NCBI GenBank assembly: GCA_040757715.1
Contig: JBFLWS010000009.1
Location: forward strand, 1-64,000
DNA length: 64,000 bases
Direction of reading: 5' to 3'
From: CAIMFV01 sp040757715
Lineage (GTDB): Bacteria > Pseudomonadota > Alphaproteobacteria > Caulobacterales > Caulobacteraceae
Shown: positions 17,458-27,353 of the stretch, in pieces
Numbering within the stretch: position 1 is the first letter of the stretch
Layout: every line of letters starts with the position of its first letter
Made by a program: the position numbers and the translations under genes
The notes under the pieces: model-generated
Database searches by the model: none
What the model was told of the DNA's origin: nothing
The model's input: the letters and a program-made list of their open reading frames with translations, nothing else

Positions 17458-18318
17458 ATGCCGGCAGGCGAGGCGGTGCTGAAATGGGGCGTGGAGCGCC
17501 GGCTCGAATTCATCGAGTTCCGACTTTACTGGGAAGGCGGAGTGAATCGCTCGGACATCATCGAAGCTTTCGATGTGTCCGTTCCGCAGGCATCAAAGGA
17601 TCTGACGCTCTATCAAGAACGGGCGCCGCACAACGCCGTCTACGACAAGAGCGCCAAGCGCTATGTTGCAAGCAACGAATTTCAGCCCTGCTTTCTGAAA
17701 CCAGATGCCGGTCAATACCTCAACCAGCTTCGGTCCGTTGCTGAAGGCATTTTGGCCCCATCCGAATCCTGGATCGCCCACTCCCCTCCCTATGCCGGGC
17801 CGCCCGTGCCGGCCCGCGGCGTCAACAACAATACGTTGCGAACAGTGCTTGCGGCGATCCGCCAAAACCAAGCAGTCGAGGTCAAATATCAATCGCTCTC
17901 CAGCGATGATCCTCGCTGGCGATGGATCGCGCCACACGCGGTAGGCTTCGACGGGTTCCGGTGGCACACCCGCGCCTTCTGCGAGGTCGATAAGTCGTTC
18001 AAGGACTTTCTGCTCTCACGCATCATAGAGACTAGGTCGGTTCGTCCGAGCGGGGCATCGCCGGCGGATGATGCCGACTGGAATGAACTCACCACGCTGG
18101 AAATAGGGCCGCATCCGGACCTTTCCGAAAGCCAAAAGCGGATCATCGCCCTCGACTACGGCATGCGAGGGGGGCGGGCCCAAATTCAGGTCCGAAAGGC
18201 GCTTCGCTACTATGCGCTGAGGCGACTTGGCCTCGACACCCCGCCGGAGGCGCGGCGCCCACAGGACCAGCAGATCGTGCTTCTGCGCGAGGGGGGCGTC
18301 GATGAAAATCATCGATAA
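17458..18318 (+). CDS. WYL-domain transcriptional regulator (BrxR/CapW-like)
   Basis: A 286-residue protein. The N-terminal winged helix-turn-helix reads KWGVERRLEFIEF, then VNRSDIIEAFDVS and VPQASKDL (residues about 8-55). The WYL-like central domain spans about 120-200 (VEVKYQSLS, WRWIAPHAVGFDG, WHTRAFCE), with a C-terminal extension. This architecture is that of BrxR and CapW, ligand-responsive repressors that autoregulate BREX, CBASS and other defence islands. The ATG at 17458 is preceded by GGAGG with 10-base spacing; an upstream in-frame ATG at 17377 lies inside the promoter and is rejected. The coding end overlaps the following helicase gene by 17 bp, so it is first in that operon. It probably controls both divergent wings. 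Confidence 0.85.
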   Translation: MPAGEAVLKWGVERRLEFIEFRLYWEGGVNRSDIIEAFDVSVPQASKDLTLYQERAPHNAVYDKSAKRYVASNEFQPCFLKPDAGQYLNQLRSVAEGILAPSESWIAHSPPYAGPPVPARGVNNNTLRTVLAAIRQNQAVEVKYQSLSSDDPRWRWIAPHAVGFDGFRWHTRAFCEVDKSFKDFLLSRIIETRSVRPSGASPADDADWNELTTLEIGPHPDLSESQKRIIALDYGMRGGRAQIQVRKALRYYALRRLGLDTPPEARRPQDQQIVLLREGGVDENHR

Positions 18319-21300
18319 CACCTCTCTGCTTCTCGGCGATGATCTGAAGGCGACGGTGGGACGCGGTGCGCGGCTGAAGATCGCGGCGTCATGCTTCTCG
18401 ATCTACGCCTTCGAGGCGCTCAAATCGGAGTTGTCGAGGGTCGAGAGCTTCCAGTTCATCTTCACCGCGCCGACCTTCGTGCCGATGGATGTGACCGACC
18501 GTCTACGCAAGGAGCGGCGAGAATTCTTCATCCCGAAGACGGCGCGCGAACGGGGGCTTTACGGAACCGATTTCGAGATCCAGTTGCGCAACAAGCTGAC
18601 GCAGCGTGCGGTCGCCCGCGAATGCGCCGAGTGGATTCGGAAGAAGGTGCGCTTCCGGTCGAACACGACCAAGGCCCCGATGCAGCAGTTCATCCATGCG
18701 GGATCGGACGCCGGCGACGTCGCCTATATGCCGATCAGCGGCTTCACGGCCGTCGACCTGGGCTACCAGAAGGGTGACGCGATCTCGAACTTCGTGAGTC
18801 GAATCGACGATGCCGCTCACACGCAGGTCTATCTTCAGCTCTTCAACCAAATATGGAGCGACGACGAGAAGGTCAGCGACGTAACGGCCGCGATCTGCGA
18901 CCACATCGATTCGGTCTACCAGGAAAACTCCCCTGAGCGGCTTTACTTCCACATCCTCTACAACATCTTCCAGGACTTCCTCGAGGAGGTCGATCAGGAC
19001 GCGCTGCCGAATGACCTGACCGGCTACAAGGACACACTCGTCTGGAACAAGCTGTTCAACTATCAACGCGACGCGGCGACTGGCATCATCAACAAGCTGG
19101 AGATGCACAACGGCTGCATCCTGGCGGACAGCGTCGGCCTCGGAAAAACCTTCACTGCGCTAGCGGTGATCAAATACTACGAGCTGCGCAATCGGTCGGT
19201 CTTGGTTCTGTGTCCGAAGAAACTCGCTGACAACTGGCGGAATTATAACACCAACCTGACGACTAACATCTTCGCCAAGGATCGCTTCAACTACGACGTC
19301 CTCTGTCATACCGATCTCTCCCGTACTTCGGGAGAGTCATTCGGAATACCGCTGAATCGCGTGAACTGGGGCAACTATGACCTCGTCGTCATCGACGAGT
19401 CGCACAATTTTCGAAACAACGACGTCTTCAAGGACCGGGAGACACGCTACCAGAAGCTGATGAACAAGGTCATCCGCTCCGGCGTGAAGACCAAGGTTCT
19501 GATGCTCTCAGCGACGCCGGTGAACAATCGGTTCAACGATCTGCGCAATCAGCTTGCCCTGGCCTACGAAGGAGAATCCGAAAACCTCAGTCGCCACCTC
19601 AAGACCAAGACCGGGGTTGAGGAGATATTTCGGCGTGCCCAGAAGGCCTTCAATGCCTGGTCGGAGCTTCCGCCACCGGAGCGGACGGCGGCCGCCATTC
19701 TCAAGGCGCTTGAGTTCGATTTCTTCGAGCTGCTCGACGCCGTGACGATCGCCCGGTCACGCAAGCACATCGAGACCTTCTACGACACGAAGGACATCGG
19801 AAAGTTCCCGCAGCGCCGAAAGCCGCTGTCGCATCAGTGCCCGATCACCCACCGGCCCGACGTGCTCGGGCTCAATGACATCTTCAGCCACTTGTCGGTG
19901 CTCAAACTCGCCGTTTATGCCCCTATCAGCTATATCCTACCGAGCCGGGTGCGCAAATACGAAGAGATCTACGACACCCAGGTCGAGGGCGGGCGCGGCA
20001 AGCTGCGCCAGGCGGATCGGGAGCGGAGCCTTCAGGCTCTCATGACCACCAATCTGCTCAAGCGGCTGGAAAGTTCGGTTGAAGCCTTTCGGCTCACCTT
20101 GCGTGCGCTGAGTGGGAACATCACGCAGACGCTCGACGCGATTTCGACCTTCGAACGGACCGGCGGCTCGGCGAGTGTCACCGATCATCTCGACGATCCT
20201 GGCTTCGATGCCGACGATGAGGACCTCACCGGGCTCGACGAGTTCACGGTCGGCAGGAAGATCCAGATCAGCCTTGCGGACATGGACCTGCCGTCGTGGA
20301 AGCATGACCTGAAGGCCGACCTCGGACTGATCCACGACCTGATTGCGTCGATGAACAAGGTCGGTCCCGACGACGACGCCAAGCTTCAGCACCTCAAGGA
20401 CATCATCACCCGTAAGGTGGACGAGCCGCTGAACCCCGGCAACCGCAAGGTCCTCATCTTCACGGCCTTCGCCGACACGGCGAAGTATCTCTACACCAAC
20501 CTGACGCCGGGCTTCCTGCGATCCCACGGGCTCAATTCCGGCCTGGTGACGGGCTCCGACGCGCCGAAGACCACGCTCAAGAAGGGCTACGATTTCCAGT
20601 CGGTCCTGACGCTGTTCTCGCCGCGTTCGAAGGAGAAGCACCTGGTCCTGCCGCATGAGGCCGGCGAGATCGACATTCTGATCGGCACGGACTGCATCTC
20701 TGAAGGCCAGAACCTTCAGGACTGCGACTATCTGATCAACTACGACATCCACTGGAATCCCGTGAGAATCATCCAGCGCTTTGGGCGCATCGACCGCATC
20801 GGATCGCCCAACGCGGAGATCCAGCTTGTCAACTACTGGCCGGACATCTCGCTCGACGAATACATCAACCTCAAGGAGCGCGTCGAAAACCGCATGGTGA
20901 TCGCCGACGTCACGGCGACGGGCGACGACAACGTGCTCACGGCCAAGAGCAGCGACATCGCCTACCGGAAGGACCAGCTCAAGCGCCTTCAGGAGGAGGT
21001 CATCGAGCTGGAGGACGTGCGGACCGGAATCTCGATCACCGATCTCGGTCTCAACGATTTCCGCATGGATCTCCTGAACCACATCAAGGAGAACGGCGAC
21101 CTTGAGCATCTGCCCAACGGCATGCACGCGGTCGTGCCGGCGCAGCCGGCGCTCGGGCTCCTGCCGGGCGTGATCTTCGCGCTGAAAAACATCTACGACA
21201 GCGTGAACATCAACCAGCAGAACCGCCTTCACCCCTATTACCTCGTCTATGTCGGCCGCGATGGGGAGGTCGTCGTCGACCATACCGAGGTGAAGCGTCT

Positions 21301-21574
21301 GCTCGATCTGATCCGCACGAGTTGCCGGGGCCGGGCTGAGCCGATCCAGACGGTTTGCCGCCTGTTCAACGAGCGGACGCAGGATGGCCGGAAGATGGAG
21401 CAATGCTCCGCGCTTCTGAGCGCGGCGATCCGTTCGATGATCGAGGTAAAGGAGGAGAAGGACCTCGACAGCCTGTTCAGCGGTGGGCGGACCACGGCGC
21501 TGATCCACACCATCGCGGGGCTCGACGATTTTGAGCTGATCGCCTTCCTCGTGGTGGAGGAGGCGCCCGCATGA
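18302..21574 (+). CDS. SNF2-family helicase with N-terminal PLD-like domain
   Basis: A 1090-residue protein. Motif I DSVGLGKTFTAL (about residue 276), motif II VIDESHNFRN (about 363), motif III MLSATPVNNR (about 403), motif V GTDCISEGQNLQ and motif VI QRFGRIDRIGS (about 824). The first 250 residues resemble the PLD-like domain that precedes SNF2 helicases in restriction-like loci. Here the usual H-x-K is replaced by FIHAGSD followed by ISGFTAVDLG, so the phosphodiesterase site may be dead. The ATG at 18302 overlaps the WYL gene by 17 bp, and the gene overlaps DUF4391 by 4 bp. Together with the methyltransferase and Res downstream it is expected to be the translocase of a modification-linked defence system. 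Confidence 0.85.
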   Translation: MKIIDNTSLLLGDDLKATVGRGARLKIAASCFSIYAFEALKSELSRVESFQFIFTAPTFVPMDVTDRLRKERREFFIPKTARERGLYGTDFEIQLRNKLTQRAVARECAEWIRKKVRFRSNTTKAPMQQFIHAGSDAGDVAYMPISGFTAVDLGYQKGDAISNFVSRIDDAAHTQVYLQLFNQIWSDDEKVSDVTAAICDHIDSVYQENSPERLYFHILYNIFQDFLEEVDQDALPNDLTGYKDTLVWNKLFNYQRDAATGIINKLEMHNGCILADSVGLGKTFTALAVIKYYELRNRSVLVLCPKKLADNWRNYNTNLTTNIFAKDRFNYDVLCHTDLSRTSGESFGIPLNRVNWGNYDLVVIDESHNFRNNDVFKDRETRYQKLMNKVIRSGVKTKVLMLSATPVNNRFNDLRNQLALAYEGESENLSRHLKTKTGVEEIFRRAQKAFNAWSELPPPERTAAAILKALEFDFFELLDAVTIARSRKHIETFYDTKDIGKFPQRRKPLSHQCPITHRPDVLGLNDIFSHLSVLKLAVYAPISYILPSRVRKYEEIYDTQVEGGRGKLRQADRERSLQALMTTNLLKRLESSVEAFRLTLRALSGNITQTLDAISTFERTGGSASVTDHLDDPGFDADDEDLTGLDEFTVGRKIQISLADMDLPSWKHDLKADLGLIHDLIASMNKVGPDDDAKLQHLKDIITRKVDEPLNPGNRKVLIFTAFADTAKYLYTNLTPGFLRSHGLNSGLVTGSDAPKTTLKKGYDFQSVLTLFSPRSKEKHLVLPHEAGEIDILIGTDCISEGQNLQDCDYLINYDIHWNPVRIIQRFGRIDRIGSPNAEIQLVNYWPDISLDEYINLKERVENRMVIADVTATGDDNVLTAKSSDIAYRKDQLKRLQEEVIELEDVRTGISITDLGLNDFRMDLLNHIKENGDLEHLPNGMHAVVPAQPALGLLPGVIFALKNIYDSVNINQQNRLHPYYLVYVGRDGEVVVDHTEVKRLLDLIRTSCRGRAEPIQTVCRLFNERTQDGRKMEQCSALLSAAIRSMIEVKEEKDLDSLFSGGRTTALIHTIAGLDDFELIAFLVVEEAPA

Positions 21575-22266
21575 CCGCCGTCTTCTTCGACTATCCCAAG
21601 GCCGCCGCCTTTGGCCGCGTGGTGCCCAAGACGAGAATCTATGAGCACGCTGGCGCGAATACGGCGCTGAAGGACATGTTCGTCACCCAGGTCGATCAGA
21701 TCGTCTGGAAATTCAAACTGGCGCCCGAGACCATCAACCTCGCCGCCACGCGGGCGGTGAGCGAGATTCAGATCTTCGGGATCAGCCTGCGGACCAGCAA
21801 GCTGGACGACGAGGTGCTGCGCGCCATTGATCGCGCCATCCCCTTTCCATTGATCTTCGAGCTCACCTGGTCGGGCAAACGGAGAGCGGTTGCCGCTTTC
21901 AAGCGGCCGAGCGAGGCGGATGCGGCCAAGTGGGTGGTCAGCGAGTATTTCGCGACTGACTGGGCGCCGGACGATGCGCCGCGCCAGCCCCTGCCCGTCG
22001 CGCTCAATCTCGGCGGGCTTTACGACGCCATTCTCACAGCCATGATGCCTGTGGCGAAGGCGGCGGACGAAGACATTCAGACGCGCGTGGCGCGCATGGA
22101 AGCGATCCGGGCCAAGACGCGCGAGGTGGATCGGATCAAAGCCCGCCTCGGCCGCGAAAAACAATTCAACAAGCGCGTGGCGATCAATGCCGAGCTGCGG
22201 GTCGCCAGACAAGAGCTGGAGTGCCTGGCCGCAGGCGAACCCGTCAGTGCCGAGACGAGTGAGTAA
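21571..22266 (+). CDS. DUF4391 domain protein
   Basis: A 231-residue protein that starts at an ATGA overlap with the helicase stop. Conserved-looking stretches are FFDYPKAAAFGRVVPK at the N-terminus, DQIVWKFKLAPETINL (about 48-63) and RAIDRAIPFPLIFELTW (about 88-104). The C-terminal 60 residues are charged and probably helical. I recognise the family as DUF4391, a protein of unknown function repeatedly found between a SNF2/PLD helicase and a type III-like methyltransferase. No catalytic motif is visible; an adaptor role is the likeliest but is inference. Confidence 0.75.
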   Translation: MTAVFFDYPKAAAFGRVVPKTRIYEHAGANTALKDMFVTQVDQIVWKFKLAPETINLAATRAVSEIQIFGISLRTSKLDDEVLRAIDRAIPFPLIFELTWSGKRRAVAAFKRPSEADAAKWVVSEYFATDWAPDDAPRQPLPVALNLGGLYDAILTAMMPVAKAADEDIQTRVARMEAIRAKTREVDRIKARLGREKQFNKRVAINAELRVARQELECLAAGEPVSAETSE

Positions 22267-22276
22267 GAGGAAGCAT

Positions 22277-24271
22277 ATGGAAAAGTTGAAGATGCACAGC
22301 CCCGACCTGACGCAAGGGAACATTGCGCAGATCCGCACGCTGTTCCCGGGCTGCGTAACCGAGGCGCGCGACGAAGCGACGGGCCTACTGCATCTGGCGG
22401 TGGATTTCGATCAGCTTAGGCAGGAACTGAGCGACCACATCGTGGAAGGACCGCAGGAGCGCTATCGGCTGGACTGGCCGGGGAAGCGCGCCGCGCTATT
22501 GGCCTCGAATGCGCCTATCGCCAAGACCCTTCGTCCTGCAGTCGAGGAGAGCGTGGACTTCGGAACCACCCGCAATCTCTTCATTGAGGGGGACAACCTA
22601 GAGGCTCTCAAGCTTCTGCAAGAGATTTATCTCGGCGAAGTGAAGCTCATATACGCTGACCCGCCCTACAATAGGAAGAAGGGCAATAATCTGGTCTATA
22701 GGGACGATTTTGTCGGTAATACATACGAATATCTGGGGCAGACTAACCAGATTGATGACTTAGACAACCGGCTGATTGCAAACACGGAGTCCAATGGACG
22801 GTTTCATTCAGACTGGTTGAGCATGATCTATCAGCGGCTTCGTGTCGCGAAAAATCTGTTGGCTCAAAACGGCGTCATAATGATCTCGATCGACGACGCC
22901 GAGACGGCGAACGTTATTCATGTCTGCAACGAGGTATTCGGCGAGGGCAATTTCGTCGGGACTCTAATTTGGAAAAACGCGACGGATAACAACCCGACGA
23001 ATGTTGCTGTCGAACATGAGAGCATTCATGTTTTTGCCAAAAGCAAAGCGACCTTGGAGGGCGTTTGGAAAAGCTCCGTTTCTGACATCAAAGACGTTCT
23101 GAAGCGCGTTGGCGACGACTTAGTCGCTCAGTACAAGAATACGGATGATTTGCAGGCGGCATACTCCGCTTGGTTCCGAGAGAACAAGTCACAGCTTGGC
23201 CCGCTTGATAGGTACAAGTACATCGACGACGGTGGCGTTTATACTGGAAGTCAGAGCGTTCATAACCCGGGAAAGGAAGGGTATCGTTATGACGTTCTGC
23301 ACCCGGTCACAAAAAAGGCCTGCAAAGAGCCATTGATGGGCTACAGGTTCCCAAAAGAAACAATGGATCGATTGCTAGCGGAAGGGCGAATCCTATTCGG
23401 AGAAGATGAGAGCAAGATCATAGAATTAAAAGTTTATGCCGATGAGTTTGAGGACAAGCTGTCGAGCGTTTTTGAACTGGACGGCAGAACCGGTCCATAC
23501 GACCTCAAGGAGTTATTTCCAGAGGGAAAGAAGGTCTTCTCCAATCCGAAACCCGTTCTCCTAATGGAGAGACTCCTTTCATTCGCAAGCGGGCCAAATG
23601 ACCTGAGCGTTGACCTCTTTGCAGGGTCATCCACGCTTGCGCAGGCGGTTATGGAATTGGCTCGGCGCGAAGGTGGCGGTCGCCGCTTCATCAGCATCCA
23701 GTATCCGGAGGAAATTGGTCAGGACGGCAAGGACGCAAAGGAGGCCCACCAGTTTTGCGTGAAGGCGAGGATAAAGCCATACATCTCTGAGATATCGAAA
23801 GAGCGCATTCGCCGCGCCGGAACAAAGATACTCGCGGAGGAGGCGCACCCGAACTGGAATAAGGACGTTGGCTTTCGAGTCCTCAAGATCGACACGTCGA
23901 ACATGCAGGACGTGTATTATCGTCCGGATCAAGTTGATCAGAAGGACTTGCTTCACGCGGTCGACAACATCAAGCCGGCCCGAACGGCCGAGGACCTACT
24001 GTTCCAGGTATTGGTCGATTGGGGCGTGGATCTGACGCTGCCGATCCGGCGCGAGACGATACAGGGCAAGACCGTCTTCTTCGTTGACGACAATGCGTTG
24101 GTCGCCTGCTTCGACACCGGCGTGACCGAGGAGCTGGTGAAGGAGCTTGCCGGTCGCGAACCGCTGCGCGTCGTCTTCCGTGATAACGGCTTCGTGTCGG
24201 ATGCCCTAAAGATCAACGTCGAGCAGGTCTTCCGCCAGCTTTCCCCCAGCACCGACGTGCGGTCGATCTGA
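22277..24271 (+). CDS. mod: Type III-like adenine-N6 DNA methyltransferase (Mod)
   Basis: A 664-residue methyltransferase. The catalytic motif is ADPPYN (about residue 126) and the S-adenosylmethionine-binding motif FAGSSTLAQAVMELA comes later (about 449). That order is the beta class, to which type III Mod subunits belong. The roughly 300 residues between them hold the target-recognition region. ATG at 22277 is used; it lies 10 bp after the DUF4391 stop and is followed by a conserved-looking start, whereas the earlier in-frame ATG lies inside DUF4391. The middle of the gene is much less GC-rich than its ends: the line 22981-23040 is 27 of 60 G+C, 24121-24180 is 41 of 60. This suggests replacement of the recognition part by recombination. 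It presumably marks self DNA for the adjacent Res and helicase. Confidence 0.9.
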   Translation: MEKLKMHSPDLTQGNIAQIRTLFPGCVTEARDEATGLLHLAVDFDQLRQELSDHIVEGPQERYRLDWPGKRAALLASNAPIAKTLRPAVEESVDFGTTRNLFIEGDNLEALKLLQEIYLGEVKLIYADPPYNRKKGNNLVYRDDFVGNTYEYLGQTNQIDDLDNRLIANTESNGRFHSDWLSMIYQRLRVAKNLLAQNGVIMISIDDAETANVIHVCNEVFGEGNFVGTLIWKNATDNNPTNVAVEHESIHVFAKSKATLEGVWKSSVSDIKDVLKRVGDDLVAQYKNTDDLQAAYSAWFRENKSQLGPLDRYKYIDDGGVYTGSQSVHNPGKEGYRYDVLHPVTKKACKEPLMGYRFPKETMDRLLAEGRILFGEDESKIIELKVYADEFEDKLSSVFELDGRTGPYDLKELFPEGKKVFSNPKPVLLMERLLSFASGPNDLSVDLFAGSSTLAQAVMELARREGGGRRFISIQYPEEIGQDGKDAKEAHQFCVKARIKPYISEISKERIRRAGTKILAEEAHPNWNKDVGFRVLKIDTSNMQDVYYRPDQVDQKDLLHAVDNIKPARTAEDLLFQVLVDWGVDLTLPIRRETIQGKTVFFVDDNALVACFDTGVTEELVKELAGREPLRVVFRDNGFVSDALKINVEQVFRQLSPSTDVRSI

Positions 24272-24284
24272 GGGGGAAGACATC

Positions 24285-27200
24285 ATGAAGCTGAAATTCA
24301 AGGTCCAGCCCTATCAGACCCAGGCCGTGGACTCGGTGGTGGACTGCTTCGCCGGTCAGCCGCTGGTCAACGGCATCACCTATCGGATCGACCCAGGCCG
24401 AAAGGCGCAGGTGAGCGCCTTCGAGGAGGGTTTCAAGAACGCCGATCTGGCTCTGACTGACCTTCAGGTTTTGGCCAACATCAAGGACGCCCAGCGGCGG
24501 CAGAACCTGCCGATCTCGGACAAGCTGGTCTCCAGCGCCGGATGCAGGTTCAACCTCGACATCGAAATGGAGACCGGCACCGGCAAAACGTACTGCTACA
24601 TCAAGACCATGTTCGAGATGAACAAGCGCTACGGCTGGTCGAAGTTCATCATCATGGTGCCCAGCATCGCCATCCGCGAGGGTGTCTACAAATCGCTCCA
24701 GATCACTGCCGACCACTTCACCGAAAGCTACGGCAAGAAGGCGCGCTTCTTCATCTACAACTCCAGGCGGCTGCACGAGCTGGAGAGCTTTTCGTCGGAC
24801 GCGGGCATCAACGTCATGGTGATCAACATCCAGGCATTCAATGCCCGGGGCGCCGACAACCGCCGCATCTATGACGAGCTCGATGATTTCCAGTCGCGCA
24901 AGCCCATCGATGTAATCGCCAGCAACCGGCCGATCCTGATCCTCGACGAGCCGCAGAAGATGGAAGGCGTCGCCACGATGGAGGCGCTGCCCAAATTCAA
25001 GCCGCTGATGATCCTTCGCTACTCGGCGACGCACCGGACCGAACACAATCGCGTCCACCGGCTCGACGCGCTCGACGCTTATAATCAGAAGCTTGTGAAG
25101 AAGATCGCTGTGCGTGGCATCCAGACCCGCGGCCTCGCCGGCACCAACGCCTATCTCTATCTCGAGGGCATCGACATCTCGAAAAAGGCGCCGGTGGCGC
25201 GCATCGAAATCGAAGTCAAACTGAAGTCCGGCGAGATCAAGCGGCAGCTCAGGCGGCTGGAGTTTCGGGACGACCTCTTTGCCGAGTCCGGGGAGCTGGA
25301 CCAGTATCGGGACGGTTTCGTCATCTCGCAGATCGACGCCCGCAACGACACGGTAGAGTTCACAAATGGCCTGGTGCTCCACGCCGGCGAGGCGACTGGA
25401 GATGTGTCCGAGCGGGACATAAGGCGCATCCAAATCCGCGAGACGATCAAGGCTCATCTCGACAAGGAGAAGCAGCTCTTCGCCCAAGGCATCAAGGTGC
25501 TGTCGCTCTTCTTCATCGACGAGGTGGTGAAGTACCGCGACTACGCCCAGCCCGATGAGAAGGGCGAATATGCGCGCGTGTTCGAGGAGGAGTATGAGCT
25601 TCTCAAAGAGGAATATCTGTCGGAGCTGGCGATCGACGGCGAGGCCTATCGCAAGCACTTGGCCGGAATCGACGTGGCAGCGACCCACAATGGCTACTTC
25701 TCGATCGACAAGAAGACGAACCGGCTGAAGGACCCCGTGGTCGGGGCGCGCGCGGTCGATTCCGACGACGTGGACGCCTACGATCTGATCCTCAAGGACA
25801 AGGAGCGGCTGCTGTCCTTCGGCGAGCCGACCCGCTTCATCTTCTCGCACTCGGCGCTCAGGGAGGGGTGGGACAATCCGAACGTGTTCGTCATGTGCAT
25901 GCTCAAGCACAGCGACAACACGATCTCGCGTCGCCAGGAAGTGGGCCGCGGGCTGCGCCTGTCGGTCGATCAGAATGGCGACCGCATGGATAATCCCGCC
26001 GTGGTCCACGACATCAACATTCTGACCGTCGTGGCGAGCGAGAGTTACAGGGATTTCGTCAGCGGCCTCCAGAAGGAGATCGCCGACACGCTGACCTCCC
26101 GCCCCCGGAAGGCGACCGAGGCCTATTTCACCGGAAAGACCATCACGACCGACGGCGGGCCGATCGAGATCACGCCGGCGATGGCCAAGCAGATCTATCG
26201 CTACCTGGTGAAGAACGACTACTCAGACGAGTCGGACCAGATCACCACGGCATACCATGAGGCCAAGGAGGCCGGGACGCTGGCGGCGTTGCCGGACGAC
26301 CTTAAGCCTCACGCGGATCAGATCTTCCAGATCATCGACAGCGTGTTCAGCGATGCCCAGTTGCCGAAAGTGGACGATGGCCGGAAGCCCAAGACTAATC
26401 CGCTGAACGAAAACTTCGAAAAGAAGGAGTTTCAAGAACTCTGGCGTCGGATCAACCAGAAGGCCGTCTATCGCGTCGAGTTCGATTCCGATGAGTTGGT
26501 CCGTAAATGTGTGAGCGCTCTCGACAGCCAGCTCCGGGTCACGCCGCTCCAATACACCGTGCAGACCGGCGTCCAGGGCGATGGACTGACCGATGAGCAA
26601 TTGAAGGCCGGCGACGGCTTCTCCCTCACCGGATCGACGACCGAGCGCGGCGGATCGATCCATTCCCTTGTGAAATACGACCTTCTCGGAAAGGTCGCCG
26701 AAAACACCGAGCTGACGCGCAAGACCGTGGCCGACATCCTCACCGGGATCCAGGCCAGTGTGTTCAGTCAATTCAGAGAGAACCCCGAGCACTTCATTGC
26801 CGAGGCGTCCCGGATCGTCGCCGAGCAGAAGGCTACGATGATCATCGAACGGCTCGCCTACGACGGCCTGTCCGAGCGGTACGCCGTGGACATCTTCACG
26901 GCCAACCAAACCGGGCAAGACTTTTCGAAGGCCAGTGCGAAGCTAAAGCACCACGTCTATGACTATGTCGTCACGGATTCGGACATCGAGCGCAAATTCG
27001 CCGGCGCCCTGGACTCCAGCAACGAGGTGGTGGTCTACGCCAAACTACCCCGCGGCTTCCTGATCCCGACGCCGGTCGGCGACTACAATCCGGACTGGGC
27101 GATTTCCTTCAAGGAAGGCAGCGTCAAGCACATCTACTTCGTCGCCGAGACCAAGGGCACCATGTCCTCGATGAAGCTCCGCGAGATCGAGAACACCAAG

Positions 27201-27323
27201 ATCGCGTGCGCGCGAAAGTTCTTCGACGAGATTGGCCGGCGAGTCAGCGAGGATCGGGTCAAATACGACGTCGTTACAAGTTACGAGAAGCTCATGGACA
27301 TCGTCGGGCGGGCAGCCGCCTGA
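24285..27323 (+). CDS. res: Type III restriction endonuclease Res subunit
   Basis: A 1012-residue protein with Res architecture. Motif I METGTGKTYC (about residue 95), motif II ILDEPQKM (about 220; the DEPQ form is typical of type III Res), and REGWDNPNVF (about 526) followed by RRQEVGRGLRL in the C-terminal lobe. The endonuclease domain at the end contains TPVGDYNPDWAI (about 930) and FVAETKG (about 953), the PD...ExK catalytic set, so cleavage activity is expected. It lies 13 bp after Mod. Canonical type III systems consist of Mod and Res alone; here they are embedded with WYL, a SNF2/PLD helicase and DUF4391, making a larger restriction-like system. Confidence 0.9.
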   Translation: MKLKFKVQPYQTQAVDSVVDCFAGQPLVNGITYRIDPGRKAQVSAFEEGFKNADLALTDLQVLANIKDAQRRQNLPISDKLVSSAGCRFNLDIEMETGTGKTYCYIKTMFEMNKRYGWSKFIIMVPSIAIREGVYKSLQITADHFTESYGKKARFFIYNSRRLHELESFSSDAGINVMVINIQAFNARGADNRRIYDELDDFQSRKPIDVIASNRPILILDEPQKMEGVATMEALPKFKPLMILRYSATHRTEHNRVHRLDALDAYNQKLVKKIAVRGIQTRGLAGTNAYLYLEGIDISKKAPVARIEIEVKLKSGEIKRQLRRLEFRDDLFAESGELDQYRDGFVISQIDARNDTVEFTNGLVLHAGEATGDVSERDIRRIQIRETIKAHLDKEKQLFAQGIKVLSLFFIDEVVKYRDYAQPDEKGEYARVFEEEYELLKEEYLSELAIDGEAYRKHLAGIDVAATHNGYFSIDKKTNRLKDPVVGARAVDSDDVDAYDLILKDKERLLSFGEPTRFIFSHSALREGWDNPNVFVMCMLKHSDNTISRRQEVGRGLRLSVDQNGDRMDNPAVVHDINILTVVASESYRDFVSGLQKEIADTLTSRPRKATEAYFTGKTITTDGGPIEITPAMAKQIYRYLVKNDYSDESDQITTAYHEAKEAGTLAALPDDLKPHADQIFQIIDSVFSDAQLPKVDDGRKPKTNPLNENFEKKEFQELWRRINQKAVYRVEFDSDELVRKCVSALDSQLRVTPLQYTVQTGVQGDGLTDEQLKAGDGFSLTGSTTERGGSIHSLVKYDLLGKVAENTELTRKTVADILTGIQASVFSQFRENPEHFIAEASRIVAEQKATMIIERLAYDGLSERYAVDIFTANQTGQDFSKASAKLKHHVYDYVVTDSDIERKFAGALDSSNEVVVYAKLPRGFLIPTPVGDYNPDWAISFKEGSVKHIYFVAETKGTMSSMKLREIENTKIACARKFFDEIGRRVSEDRVKYDVVTSYEKLMDIVGRAAA

Positions 27324-27353
27324 AGCCAATACAAATTATTGGGGAGGAACATC

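Noticed and set aside
19937..21508. Minus-strand open frame opposite the SNF2/PLD helicase
   Set aside because: Antisense shadow; the plus strand encodes intact SNF2 motifs.
24213..26009. Long open frame (about 600 codons) on the minus strand opposite res
   Set aside because: It is the antisense of the well-supported type III Res gene. The peptide is His/Leu/Val-rich with no domain, as expected from GC-rich antisense frames.
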